A stretch of DNA of 64,000 nucleotides, taken from Heterostelium multicystogenum. Taxonomy: Eukaryota; Evosea; Eumycetozoa; Acytosteliales; Acytosteliaceae. The position numbers and the translations under genes were made by a program. The stretch lies in NCBI GenBank assembly GCA_003667245.1, contig RCNN01000018.1, positions 95,668-159,667 of the forward strand, in the 5' to 3' direction. How positions within the stretch are numbered: position 1 is the first letter of the stretch; the number at the start of each line of letters is the position of its first letter. The notes under the pieces were generated by a model. That model was not told the DNA's origin, searched no databases, and saw only the letters and a list, made by a program, of their open reading frames with translations. This document shows, piece by piece, positions 49,367 through 59,902 of the stretch.

Positions 49367-50047
49367 ATATTTAATGATATATATATTAAGAAGCTATCAA
49401 AAATAAAGATATTTTCAAAACAGAGTTCCAAATTATATTTCATTTTTGTAAACTCTCTTTGTGATCATTTAAATTTGCACCATCTTTGCATATTATTAAA
49501 ATTTTCTCAATTTTTTAAAAACTATTACTTTTCGCACAAAACACCTTTATTATACAATATTGACTCACATTTTGCAAATACTTCCCTCAGCAACATATAA
49601 TTTATGTAAATTACACACACATACATAGAACACAAGTAAATATACATACCTACATATAAAAACACTTTCGTTTTTTTCATTTCAAACACTAATCATTATA
49701 ACTATAATTAATTAAAAAAGTAAGAATAAACTAATAGAGTTATTCACCCTTGTATTTTTATTGAAAGCAAAGTTAAACATTTCCCTCATTTGATTTAATA
49801 TATATCATTATTGTCAATTACTATTAAATATTATATTATTTGTAATATAGTAATTGGTTAGTTAGTTAATTAATTAAGTAAATCAGTTAGTTAGTATTCA
49901 TTGAATCTTTATACAATCAAATCAAAAACCTTCTATTTTGCTTTCTTAATTTTAAGTAGTAACAATATATATATTATATTTTACCAAAAATTAAAGAAAT
50001 CAATCATACCATATTATATCTTCAGTTTAAATTTCCTGTAAACTAGT
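49367..50047. other. Intergenic
   Basis: About 680 bases of AT-rich sequence. The last part is an A/T-rich leader for the methyltransferase gene. No gene or RNA recognised. Confidence 0.6.
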
Positions 50048-51151
50048 ATGTATAATCTACTGTACGATGAGAATGATACCAAGAGAACACATACCAGAAG
50101 ACTCAAAAAAACATCAAATGCGTCACCAAGAAACAACAACAGTTTGAAGCATATCAAGAAGAATTCCCTTCGTTGGAAGAAAGTTCACAAAGAAATTCAA
50201 AAGACAAAAATGAAAAAGAGTGGTTCAACCAACAGTCTAAATGGTTCAACTTCACCAAATAATAACAATAATAATAGCAACAACAATAACAGTAGTAGCA
50301 GCAGCAGTAAGATATCTAGTTATATTGATATATCAGATGATAATACAGATGGTTGGAGAAAGCGTGATTTATTGTATTTCTGCTTTATCCAACGTCACCA
50401 TGAAATACACCAGATCGCCGAGTTTGTCGAGCAGATTGCTGCCGTCTATAAGGTGCCGATGAATAACCTGCTCGATATTGGGTGCGGAATAGGTCGTATG
50501 TTCTCAGAGTGGGAGGCCTCCAAGTGGAACTACATTGACGCATTTGAGCCTGACAAAGACTACTACTCGTTCTCCCTGGAACACGCCAGCCACACCTGCG
50601 ACAAGGTCAGTGTTTACCATGCCGGCTTCTTGGATCTAGAGGTAGTCGGTAAATATAATATGGTCGCTTGTATCCACGGTCCATTCCAGTATCTCACCAA
50701 GTTGGAGGACCGTCTCGTTTCCCTCAGAAATATGTACCGCGCACTAGCTCCAGGTGGAGTAATCATGATTGACGTATCCAATTTCTTGAGTGGTCTCACT
50801 CATTTCCGTTCTCATTGCGAACAAAAGATGCTTGTCAACGGTGTTCCGGTCAAGCGTATTTCCAACACCCAGGTCGATTTGCACAATGCCATCTGGAGCC
50901 ACGAAGATATCTTTTTCTCAGTTGACGGTGGCGAGAGCGATGACCATGGCAACGGCTATGGCGATGGAAGCTATGTCGTAGAAACACATAGGTTTTCAAT
51001 TTTCACATTAGCTGAGCTCCAACTACTCCTTCTCTCAAGTGGTTTCATCAATATACACTCTGCGTCCAAGTATTGCATTCAATCACTTCGCAACGGTGGT
51101 TCCAGTGACGGTCCAAGAATTATTGTCACTGGCCAAAAACCCAGACAATAA
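50048..51151 (+). CDS. Class I SAM-dependent methyltransferase
   Basis: An intact single-exon frame of 367 residues. The first ~110 residues are basic and then Asn/Ser-rich (low complexity). The methyltransferase fold begins near residue 117 (HHEIHQIAEFVEQIA), with the SAM motif NLLDIGCGIGRM at about residues 139-150. An acidic end of strand 2 (YIDAFEPDKDYY) and motif NMVACIHGPFQYL follow, then LRNMYRALAPGGVIMIDVSN (motifs post-II/III, the usual 'L-P-G-G' strand-5 region). The remainder resembles the substrate-specific half of small-molecule methyltransferases. An acidic, Gly-rich loop (GGESDDHGNGYGDGS) is probably disordered. The substrate is not predictable, and no targeting signal is seen. 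Confidence 0.82.
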   Translation: MYNLLYDENDTKRTHTRRLKKTSNASPRNNNSLKHIKKNSLRWKKVHKEIQKTKMKKSGSTNSLNGSTSPNNNNNNSNNNNSSSSSSKISSYIDISDDNTDGWRKRDLLYFCFIQRHHEIHQIAEFVEQIAAVYKVPMNNLLDIGCGIGRMFSEWEASKWNYIDAFEPDKDYYSFSLEHASHTCDKVSVYHAGFLDLEVVGKYNMVACIHGPFQYLTKLEDRLVSLRNMYRALAPGGVIMIDVSNFLSGLTHFRSHCEQKMLVNGVPVKRISNTQVDLHNAIWSHEDIFFSVDGGESDDHGNGYGDGSYVVETHRFSIFTLAELQLLLLSSGFINIHSASKYCIQSLRNGGSSDGPRIIVTGQKPRQ

Positions 51152-53071
51152 TTTATTGGACTTAATCAATCAAGAAACCAATATTGGAATCATTCTCTTT
51201 TACCTCAACTCCATTCCCCAATTTTTCCAACAAACTAACCTATTCTATTAAGAATATAAATAATAATATAAATTGTATTTTTAAGTAAAAACAATAATAA
51301 TAATTAAAGCTCAATAATAATAAAATTGTTTGTATAAGCTAATTGATCCAAAATTGTTAAGTTTCGTTTTGGTGGAATTTCATCACCTGGTATTATAAGC
51401 CTGTCATGCACAAAAGAGGGCAAAGATTCTTATCACATAAAAAAACAAAGTTGTGAAACCCCAATAAAACTCATTGTCGGGGTCAAAAGGGTGTTTTTCA
51501 AAGATTTGATTTAAAAAGTTAACCAATTTTGTGATATTATAATGTATCAGCTGATGTAATTAAACAAAGCTACAAGTTTTTGGTCAGATCAAATCTAACT
51601 CTCTCTTAAATAAAAATGACGAGTCGTGTTATTTGTAAAATCTTCTAAATCAATCTCAATTTGTTGGTATTTATTTAACTTTAAATATTCATTTCTACAT
51701 GTATTTATATATTTAAAATAAAAACAAAGATAGAGAATTAATTTTGAATTAGAATTAATAAAATAAAGTAAATGTATGTAATTAATGCATCTCTCCCTTC
51801 TACAATTTATAAATTGTAGTATTAATCATGAGAAAATAACAATATAATAGATATAATGGTTTCTAATGAATCATCAAATAATTCCAATTCAATTATCCAA
51901 TAGGTTTTATTAATGATTTATTTATTTTGACAATAATAATACTATAATTCCAATTAAATTACAATATAAGCTTGACAATGAAGTTACAGAGGGTCTTTAC
52001 ATTGCAATTATTTTGTTAAATTAAATCAAATTTAGATAAATCTATTTTTATACATTAAAATTCTCATTTAGTTCAACACACAATCACCAGGCTTGATCAG
52101 TCATTCACCACAATATAATTAATGAATGATTATATATGTATACAAATATTCTTTTTATTGATCAAATTATAATGCTACTTTTTTCCAATCTGATTTTGTA
52201 ATTGCCAAAAGCAATCAAGCACCTCATTCAACACACCCTCTTGTTGTATCTCGATTGATATCTCCACAAACGGAATATGTTCCGCACAACTCATTTAAAC
52301 AACAACATAAGTGATGTTATATTTTGTTAGTAGTTAAAAATAAATAAATACACACACTTTGCAAATGGACTTACCATTTAATGAATACTTTCCCCATTAC
52401 AATTGGAAATGAAATGGAATAGTAACATTAACAATAAAACTAACACAAACAATAATAATAACCACCATTACCACTACCACTACCAACACCAACACCAACA
52501 CCACAACTGCAAACAACAACAATAACATCTCAATACATCCATCCTTTCATTTATTCATTCATTCAATCATTATCTATATATACATCTAACTATGCTATTA
52601 AGCCACTGATCAATTAATCAATCAAATAAATTAATTAAGCAAGCAATCATTATCAGTACCTTACCATACCATAAGAGTGTTGGATGCAATATATTAATTA
52701 TATGTGTTTTAACATTTTAATTTGTTATACTACTTCTTTACATCATATAATTCATCTATTCAGCAATTCCTCTTGGCAAGCTCATCTCTACAAATACAAT
52801 TATATTTATAGTGTATTAGCATCCTATATCAAAGTTATATTGAGATAAGATAAGGGAGTAGGTATATCATACAATGTATAAAACAATCAAATAAAAGCAT
52901 ATAATTCATCATAAGAGTATAGCAGTAAAATTAAATACCATACACATAGATACAGACTAAACAACATCGATATTGTATACAATAACAATAATCGATATAT
53001 AAATAAATAAAAATAACAGCATCAACATCCAACAATTAGTACAAGAATAAGAATAAAATAAAAAAACGACG
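51152..53071. other. Long gene-poor region, first part
   Basis: About 1.9 kb of AT-rich sequence with many stops in every frame. The 300 bases before 53072 are CAA/AAT-rich and look like a transcribed leader. No tRNA, CRISPR-like array or transposon ends were seen. Confidence 0.55.
52459..52507. repeat. ACC/AACACC microsatellite
   Basis: AATAATAATAACC-ACC-type triplets grade into about four AACACC units. Similar CAA/ACC triplets are common in long dictyostelid leaders. Confidence 0.6.
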
Positions 53072-53393
53072 ATGTTGGAGAGATTAAGATTCGATTTGGA
53101 CTCGATACCAATGTGCGATGTATGTTGTTATTGTTGCTGTTGTTGTTGTTATCGAATGTTAGTGGTGTATTGTATAGTAGTATATTACCATGCATGCATA
53201 TCTTAATATAAATTAGACATTGTATGTTATTTGTGTTAGTTGTTAATTTATTTTATTATGATTATTATGTTGTTGTTATGTTTTATTATTAAAGCATTCT
53301 TATCATATCATATCATCATATCAATTATGTCATACAGTGGAGCAAGTTTTCTATATGACTTGGGTGAACATCCACAATCCAATTGAAGATTGA
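53072..53393 (+). CDS. Possible two-exon micropeptide (about 36 aa)
   Basis: The ATG at 53072 stands in an A-rich context (AAAAAAACGACG before it), and 16 clean codons (MLERLRFDLDSIPMCD) lead to a canonical donor GTATGT at 53120. The best acceptor is CATACAG at 53331-53337. Frames join only if the neighbouring GTTGTT at 53124 is used, or if one base is miscalled, giving a second exon EQVFYMTWVNIHNPIED and a stop at 53391. The composition is protein-like and balanced, in contrast to the surroundings. It could be a first exon of a longer gene, an upstream peptide on a long leader, or chance. I do not recognise it. Confidence 0.28.
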
Positions 53394-56300
53394 TTGATTG
53401 AGTGGTGTGGTTCAGTGTTTATTTGTTTGTTTGTCTTAGGTTATTTTTCCTAAAAATATATTAAAGTATTATTGTGATTAGATATGTAATTTAAGTCATC
53501 TTATATGTATGTACTCGGTCAAAAAAATGTTGATTCAATTGATCAATTACTATTGGCTATACTATTGGTATCTTTCTCCTCACTATGCAATTATTAAAAA
53601 TTTACTTTTAATGTTGTTGTTGTTGTATTGTTGATGTTGTCGTTCAAATTGGAACTTAATGTATATGTTCCAAATACTTCAATAATTAACCAATCCAAGT
53701 TCACAATTCATCCAACTATACCATTCACATGCATATAAATAATTAAAATTATCTCTTATATTATTGATAGTGTAGTAAAAGTAATTCAAAACTTCTTAAT
53801 ATCCAAAAGACATCAAAACCAACACAATTGTTGTCCAGAATCAGAATCAGCATCCAAACAATATCAAAATTAACAACATTATTAATAATAGTATTCAAGT
53901 AAACTAAATTTAATTTTAATTGCTATATCTAATATATATCTATCAATCCATAAATCACCTATCTTTATTTCACATTAGATAGTAATATTCAAACATACAT
54001 ATCAAACATTAATATCTTAGTTTTCTAATTTTCCATTTTTTTACCAGTCCAACTACAATTTATATCGAAAATCCGAAACACTATTCTGTACTCAGATATA
54101 AAGTAGCTAGGTATATTGCGGATAAAATAATTGGATATAGACACATAGATAGGTAATTAATTCCATATGTTTCCAACATCCCAATATTACTATATCACCA
54201 TCCTCCTTTCAAAATTTTATTTTAATCAAACATAAACTTCAACAGATAAAATTATAATTACTATTTACTCTGTTTTATCAAATTAATCTAAATTTTTTAA
54301 TGTAAATATTGTTAATAGATTGGAGTTATTCTTAAATAGATTAACATAATAATTGTTACGATATTATAGAAATATATATTTAATAAACAGGTATATCTTT
54401 TATTACTTTCACTACTATAGTTAAATAATATCATACGTTTTATTAACAAATCATTACATTATTCATTTCACTTTTATATCTTTAATCAGTAGTAATTAAT
54501 TACATTCAATGAAATACCTCTTTATCTAATATTCATTCACTCCTACCATTATTTATTTTATTGTTAGTTATTAACTAACAACAACAACAAGTGGTAAATA
54601 TATACAAAACAATAGTGGAACACACTATTTGATTTAGATATTATTAGTATTATTATTAGTGCACATCAGTTTCCGACACACTTATCCATCAACACTTAAT
54701 ATTTTAATTTCAATAGTTCCAGGCTAAAATAATTATAAAACAACAGAGTATAAAGATAGGAATTGTCATTGCAACTTCCACACCATCATGTTTCATACAT
54801 TCATATTATTTAAAACAACAGCAACCAAATTAATACTATAGCAATTTAAAAAACCATTAGTGATGATTAAGACGATAGTAACTAAAAAGGAATGTGATTG
54901 TTAACAAATAATAAATTCCAGGTTTCTTTAAAATTTTATTATTATAAAATTGACTGGAGTTTTTGTTATAACATTCTGTGTTTGTTGTTTTGAGTTGTGT
55001 TGTTTATTTGTTTGTTGTTGAGATTTTAAATTTGAATGTGGTTTTTCTGCACTTTATTTTAGTGTTACTGTTGTTTGGTTTCATCCTTATCACACGAGCT
55101 ATATAAATCCATATATTTGAATTGTGTGTGTGTGTTAATGTGTGTGTTATGGTGATGATGATGATGGTTCAAATGGATTTGTAGTATGAAATCATATTAT
55201 TGGATTTTGATAATGGTGTTTATTTTATTATTTTTCTGATGCTCCTCAATTGTCAAACAATCATGCAAGTATACATGAATGCAAGAACAAAAATAAACCC
55301 TAGATAGGTGACATCAAAAGTTTATTGTTGGTTATTCTTTGTTTGAATGTTTTATCTTAAGATGATATGTTGTCATTATCTCTCCATATCTAGATATACA
55401 AACTCCTAGATAATCACTATAGGCTACAACAAGCAGAACAACAACTATTGTATGATAGAAATCAGTATTTTCTTGATTAGTAACATCAAATTAGATAACC
55501 CTATCATTTTTAATCTTTAAACTGCCTAAATATTTTTATTACTGTTATTTTTGGCACACCCTAAATGACATAGCTCATACATAGCTTCATTACTACATTT
55601 AGACACTCCCTCCACTCCACAACCAAACTCACATATAAATAATAAAAAATATATTTAGTTGACAGTACTATATTATTGATAAAGCTTCTCACCAGAAGTA
55701 TTGTTGGTTGCAATTCTTCCATATTTACACCATCTTTTACATGATCAAACTATTAAAAGCAATTTGCCCTAAAAAACAACTAAATCATTCTAAAGAAACA
55801 ACTCATGTAAATATTTAAATTTAGATGTTTTCCATGACCGAATGAACGACCATTGACTTTAATAAATACACTAGATATATTTAGATGATTATTTTGTACT
55901 TAAATATAAATATTAATTTATATTATATTATTAATAATAATATTAAAATTAAGTTAAATATTATTATTTACTCTGTCTCCTCAATTTTTATCTACAATCT
56001 TATTATTCATTTTTCTGTTCAGTTGATAATTATCTATCTTTTCATCGATCAATCATCAAATATTTTCAAACTTTCCCACGCTTTGTCACTCTACAATTTA
56101 TTTTCTTCACTTACAGATAGACAATACATTTTCAGTAGTTTTATTAACACATTTATTTAAGAATTTTAGGATCAACTTTATATAATAACCAGTTCAACCC
56201 TGGATTATCATTTATACTTTAATAATCATATTCAACATTTTATCAAAGATTAATTTATATATTATAAAGATATATTATTATATGCAGATTAAGATATAAT

Positions 56301-56432
56301 TTAAGACTGCATTATATAGTCTTAAAATTATATATTTATTTCTATATTTATATAATATATTTATATTTATATATTGATTTTGTTTTGGAAGATCCTCCTA
56401 AAATTAAATTAAAATAGAAATATAGTATATAA
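53394..56432. other. Long gene-poor region, second part
   Basis: About 3 kb without a supportable gene. It contains TTG/TGT-rich stretches near 54975-55160 including (GATGAT)n at about 55153, runs of AT, and a few CA-rich stretches. A 91-codon frame at 55885-56160 is Ile/Asn/Tyr-rich and probably not coding. It includes the leader of the Ser-rich gene that starts at 56433. Confidence 0.5.
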
Positions 56433-58700
56433 ATGGCAAGCTTTATAAAGAAAATAAAGAGTGGCGATAAAAAGAATAAAATAATCCACAACAACAACAA
56501 AATGGAAGAGAGAATAATATTAATCAGATGCAAACTGTAAATCATTTAACAGCCAGCCAGACATTGATTAGAAAATCAACAACCAACTCTATGTCATCAC
56601 CAGTACAGCCCTCCACCTCTTTTTCATACTCAGCTTCACCCATTGGCAATTCAAGTCTGAAAAAAAGTCTATCATATTCACCCAACTCCAATCAACCCGA
56701 TGTTGTTTCACCCAAGAAAAATAAGTCAAATAATAATAATAATAATAATAATAACAATAATAATAACAATAATAACTATATTAATTTAAGCAGTACCACA
56801 CCTATTATAACAACTACAACTACAACCACAACTACTTCCTCCACATCAACAAACCATAGTAACAAATTACATAAATCCTCGTATGAACTATTGTCACCAT
56901 CATCAAGACTACCATCTTCTGCGTCAATGTATTTTTCACCGAAAATCCAAGCTTCACCTCCAGAATCACCACCACTGTCACCTTCTCATTCAGCAAGCAA
57001 CACACCACCAGTTGCCACTCTTACCTCAAAGAAAAGTTATGCGTTTTTGGATTTCAGCGGAAGTAGGAAAAAACAACTCCAGATAGAGCAACAATCACAA
57101 CAACTTCGGGAAAACAATGAAGAAATGGAGAGGATGCGAAATGAATTGGCTTTACTCAACCAAATCACCAACAACTACCTGAAGGATAAATTTAGAAGCG
57201 AGGAGGAAATCCAAAGCTTGCAGCACAAAAATAGAGATCTGTCTAGAACCAACGAATATTTACTAAAGCTACTCCATGAGTATAAAAACGATATCATCAA
57301 TCTCAGATACATTATTGAACATCCCAATGTAGCTTCTCTAAGCGATTCAACCATTAGCATTCCAAGTCCATCCATTCAAACACCACCATCTTCACCAGAT
57401 GAACCAATATCACAGCAGGCATTGGTCGAAGATGCTATTGCATCTATTAATGATGCCATGACCTTTATTTTCTCCAAACCATCCAACTCCAATCAAACAC
57501 CCTATCGTCGTTATCTACGTGAGAAAAAAGAAGAGCTTCATCATGGAACAAAAAATTTTACAACAACAACAACTTCAGCAGGGTGTTGGCGACTCATCAT
57601 CAACGACCACCACAATTTGTGAAGGCTATAATCGAAATGATGATGAGTCTCGTTCAAATACGATTGTAGAAGATGACTCTAACTCACTTCTCAAAGGATG
57701 TGAGAGCTCAAAGCTAAATTTGATTCCAACTCCATTTATTACTTCACCTGAAATTTCTGACACATCCACATCTACAACAACCACTTCAACCTCATCGTCA
57801 CCATTAGAAACCAGTCCTATCTTAAAATCCCAACCATGTACATATTTACAGCATTCTATTTCACAACCATCTTCCTCTATCATCACCTCACCCCAAAACA
57901 CTCTCGATTTCAATTACATCGGTATCCTCTGTCAGTGATGCCAACTCTTCTATCGACATAACACCTCCATCAACAGCATCTAATACAGCAGCAGCCAACA
58001 CACCCACTACCCAATCTCAACAACCAATGAATCTTCACCAACAGCCATATCCACTCACTATCTCATCATCATCTCCCATCTCTACATCACCGCTTTCTTT
58101 CACTCCGACATCGATGTCATCCTATGGCTCTCCTACCACAGTCCCCACCACAAGCGCATCCCAAGCACTCAAACGATTCAACGAAGAACGTCCACCACTC
58201 TCCTTTAAACCGCACCAAGTCTCTGATGACTGGAATAGGTTCTTCCCAACAGCTCAACAACTCAAGAATTCGCAATGACTTTAGCAGCAGCAGTACTAGT
58301 ACCTCCTCATCTTGCTTCAACGACTCCTCTTTGGCCTCGAGCATTTCTGGTGGTAGTGGCTCCAACTCATCACCATCATCACCATCCGATGGTAGTCCAA
58401 GACCTCAGCGATTAAACTCGTCTTGTAAATACAACACACTCAGCGGCAACAAACAACTTTTTTAACTCCAACAAGCCCAGAATGCCACTCCTGTCTAGTA
58501 GTTGCACAATGAATGCCAAGTCCAACCAGCCACTCTCCACATCAGCAAGACCAGTGCTTAAGACACCTTCCATCCCAACCAGTCCTCAATTTGATTCGGC
58601 CAACGTCCAACAAAACAATCAAAAACAATACCATCAAGCATCTCATTCATTTCTTTTGAACCTAAACCATCCCTTAACAGTTCCTTTAAACTTTAGATAG
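56433..58700 (+). CDS. Ser/Thr-rich protein with central coiled coil
   Basis: About 755 residues if the frame breaks are joined. I prefer the ATG at 56433 (MASFIKKIKSGDKK), which reaches the main frame through one missing A near 56480; otherwise the frame starts at 56528. The first ~170 residues are Ser/Thr/Pro-rich with poly-Asn and poly-Thr runs. A coiled coil follows (about residues 205-290: EQQSQQLRENNEEMERMRNE, EEIQSLQHKNRDLSRTNEYL), then a conserved-looking helical stretch (ALVEDAIASINDAMTFIFSK). The C-terminal half is Ser/Pro/Thr-rich with many SP/TP sites, pointing to phosphorylation. At least three more shifts occur (57510-57560, about 57905, about 58265, about 58465). No catalytic domain. 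I do not recognise the family; a cytoskeletal or signalling scaffold is plausible. Confidence 0.6.
56733..56776. repeat. (AAT/AAC)n coding microsatellite
   Basis: About fourteen Asn codons in a row in the Ser-rich gene, a typical dictyostelid amino-acid homopolymer. Confidence 0.85.
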
Positions 58701-59144
58701 TAATAATAGTAGAATAACAGAATACTATTATTTCCTTCACAAAAAAGCCAGTTGCATAATTAATCCCAATCGATACAATTAATGGTTTCCTTTAAAAATT
58801 CTAATATTAATATTAATTTTAAATATATATTTGGATAACCAAATATCACACCATCAATCATATATATTTATTATATAATAAAACTTCATTAGGCAAATCA
58901 ATTTATTTCCTTAAAAAGTCATTTTCCCAAGATATTCGATTACATTATTTTATTCTTTAAATGGAAATTTAGATTCATTTTTGGTTGGTTTTTTTTTTTG
59001 AAAAACTGGAAACCTAATCTTTAAATAAAGCTCATTTTTTATTTATTAGAAACTTAAAGAAATTAAAGAAATAAGATATTAAAATAAATATATATCAAAT
59101 AATACTATTAATTAAATAAAATATTAGAGTAGAAAAACAAAGAA
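58701..59144. other. Intergenic
   Basis: About 440 bases of AT-rich sequence. A poly-T tract lies near 58989-59000. An A-rich leader precedes the small gene at 59145. Nothing else recognised. Confidence 0.6.
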
Positions 59145-59440
59145 ATGGAAGGAGAACATACAGAAAAAATGCATGAAGATTGGGCAAAAACTAAAACAGA
59201 AGATGCATGAAGGTGCAGATGAATTTGAAGAAGGAATGCCATAAATTCGGAAGAGAAGTATCTAAAGATGCTAGAGAGCTACATAGAGAATCTGAATATA
59301 TAAATAAGAAAGTTGAAAATTGGGTCGATGCCTTAGGTGATAAAATTAAAGGTAAGAGAGTTAATTAAAATCCTACATGTAGTAATATAATATTAAACTT
59401 TAACAATCTAGAATCATTCCATCATGAAAGTGGCTATTAG
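59145..59440 (+). CDS. Small charged helical protein (about 77 aa)
   Basis: Too short and too interrupted for standard gene finding. The ATG at 59145 (AAAGAAATGG context) opens MEGEHTEKMHEDWAK. Correcting one extra A near 59193 and one extra G near 59237 gives a continuous, strongly amphipathic run (KQKMHEGADEFEE, KFGREVSKDARELHRESEYI, NKKVENWVDALGDKIK). A GTAAGA donor follows at about 59353, then an exon after CTAG at about 59412 (ESFHHESGY, stop 59438-59440) that joins in phase. Heptad-like spacing and many E/K/R residues suggest a helical bundle, or a lipid- or stress-associated (LEA/apolipoprotein-like) protein. I cannot assign a family. Confidence 0.5.
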
Positions 59441-59902
59441 AAATTCCAAACTACTTAATTTACATTTAAATTATATTTTTCAATAAATAGTTACCATATA
59501 TTGTAAATTATACTTAAACAATTTAAGTATCGTTTTTTTTTTTTTTGGTATTTCGTGTAGATCTAGTTGTAAATGAATGTCATAGTTAAAATAATATTTA
59601 AATCAACTTGAGTGTATGTCTGAATGAATTAAAAAATATCTTCTTGGGAAGTCTTAGAATACTGCAGTATCATTTGATTTGATGAAATTTAGAAAGAACT
59701 GACAATGTGTTCTTTGCACCATGACTTTGGATTCAACTACTATTTGATAAAAAACCCACATCATGTCGGAAGTAAGGAAGGCAACAGTATAATATTATAA
59801 TAAGTAACTATGTTTATTTAATGATTTATATTATATTATATATGTCAAAAGTTAAATTGTTAATTTTGTTTTGGGGGCAGGTTGGGGGTGATGTATGTTA
59901 AT
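59441..59902. other. Convergent intergenic region
   Basis: About 460 bases of AT-rich sequence between the small helical gene and the 3' end of the EGF/multi-membrane gene. A poly-T tract lies near 59533-59547. Nothing else recognised. Confidence 0.6.

Noticed and set aside
55885..56160. 91-codon plus-strand open frame in the gene-poor region
   Set aside because: Ile/Asn/Tyr-dominated translation of AT-rich sequence with no coding signal.
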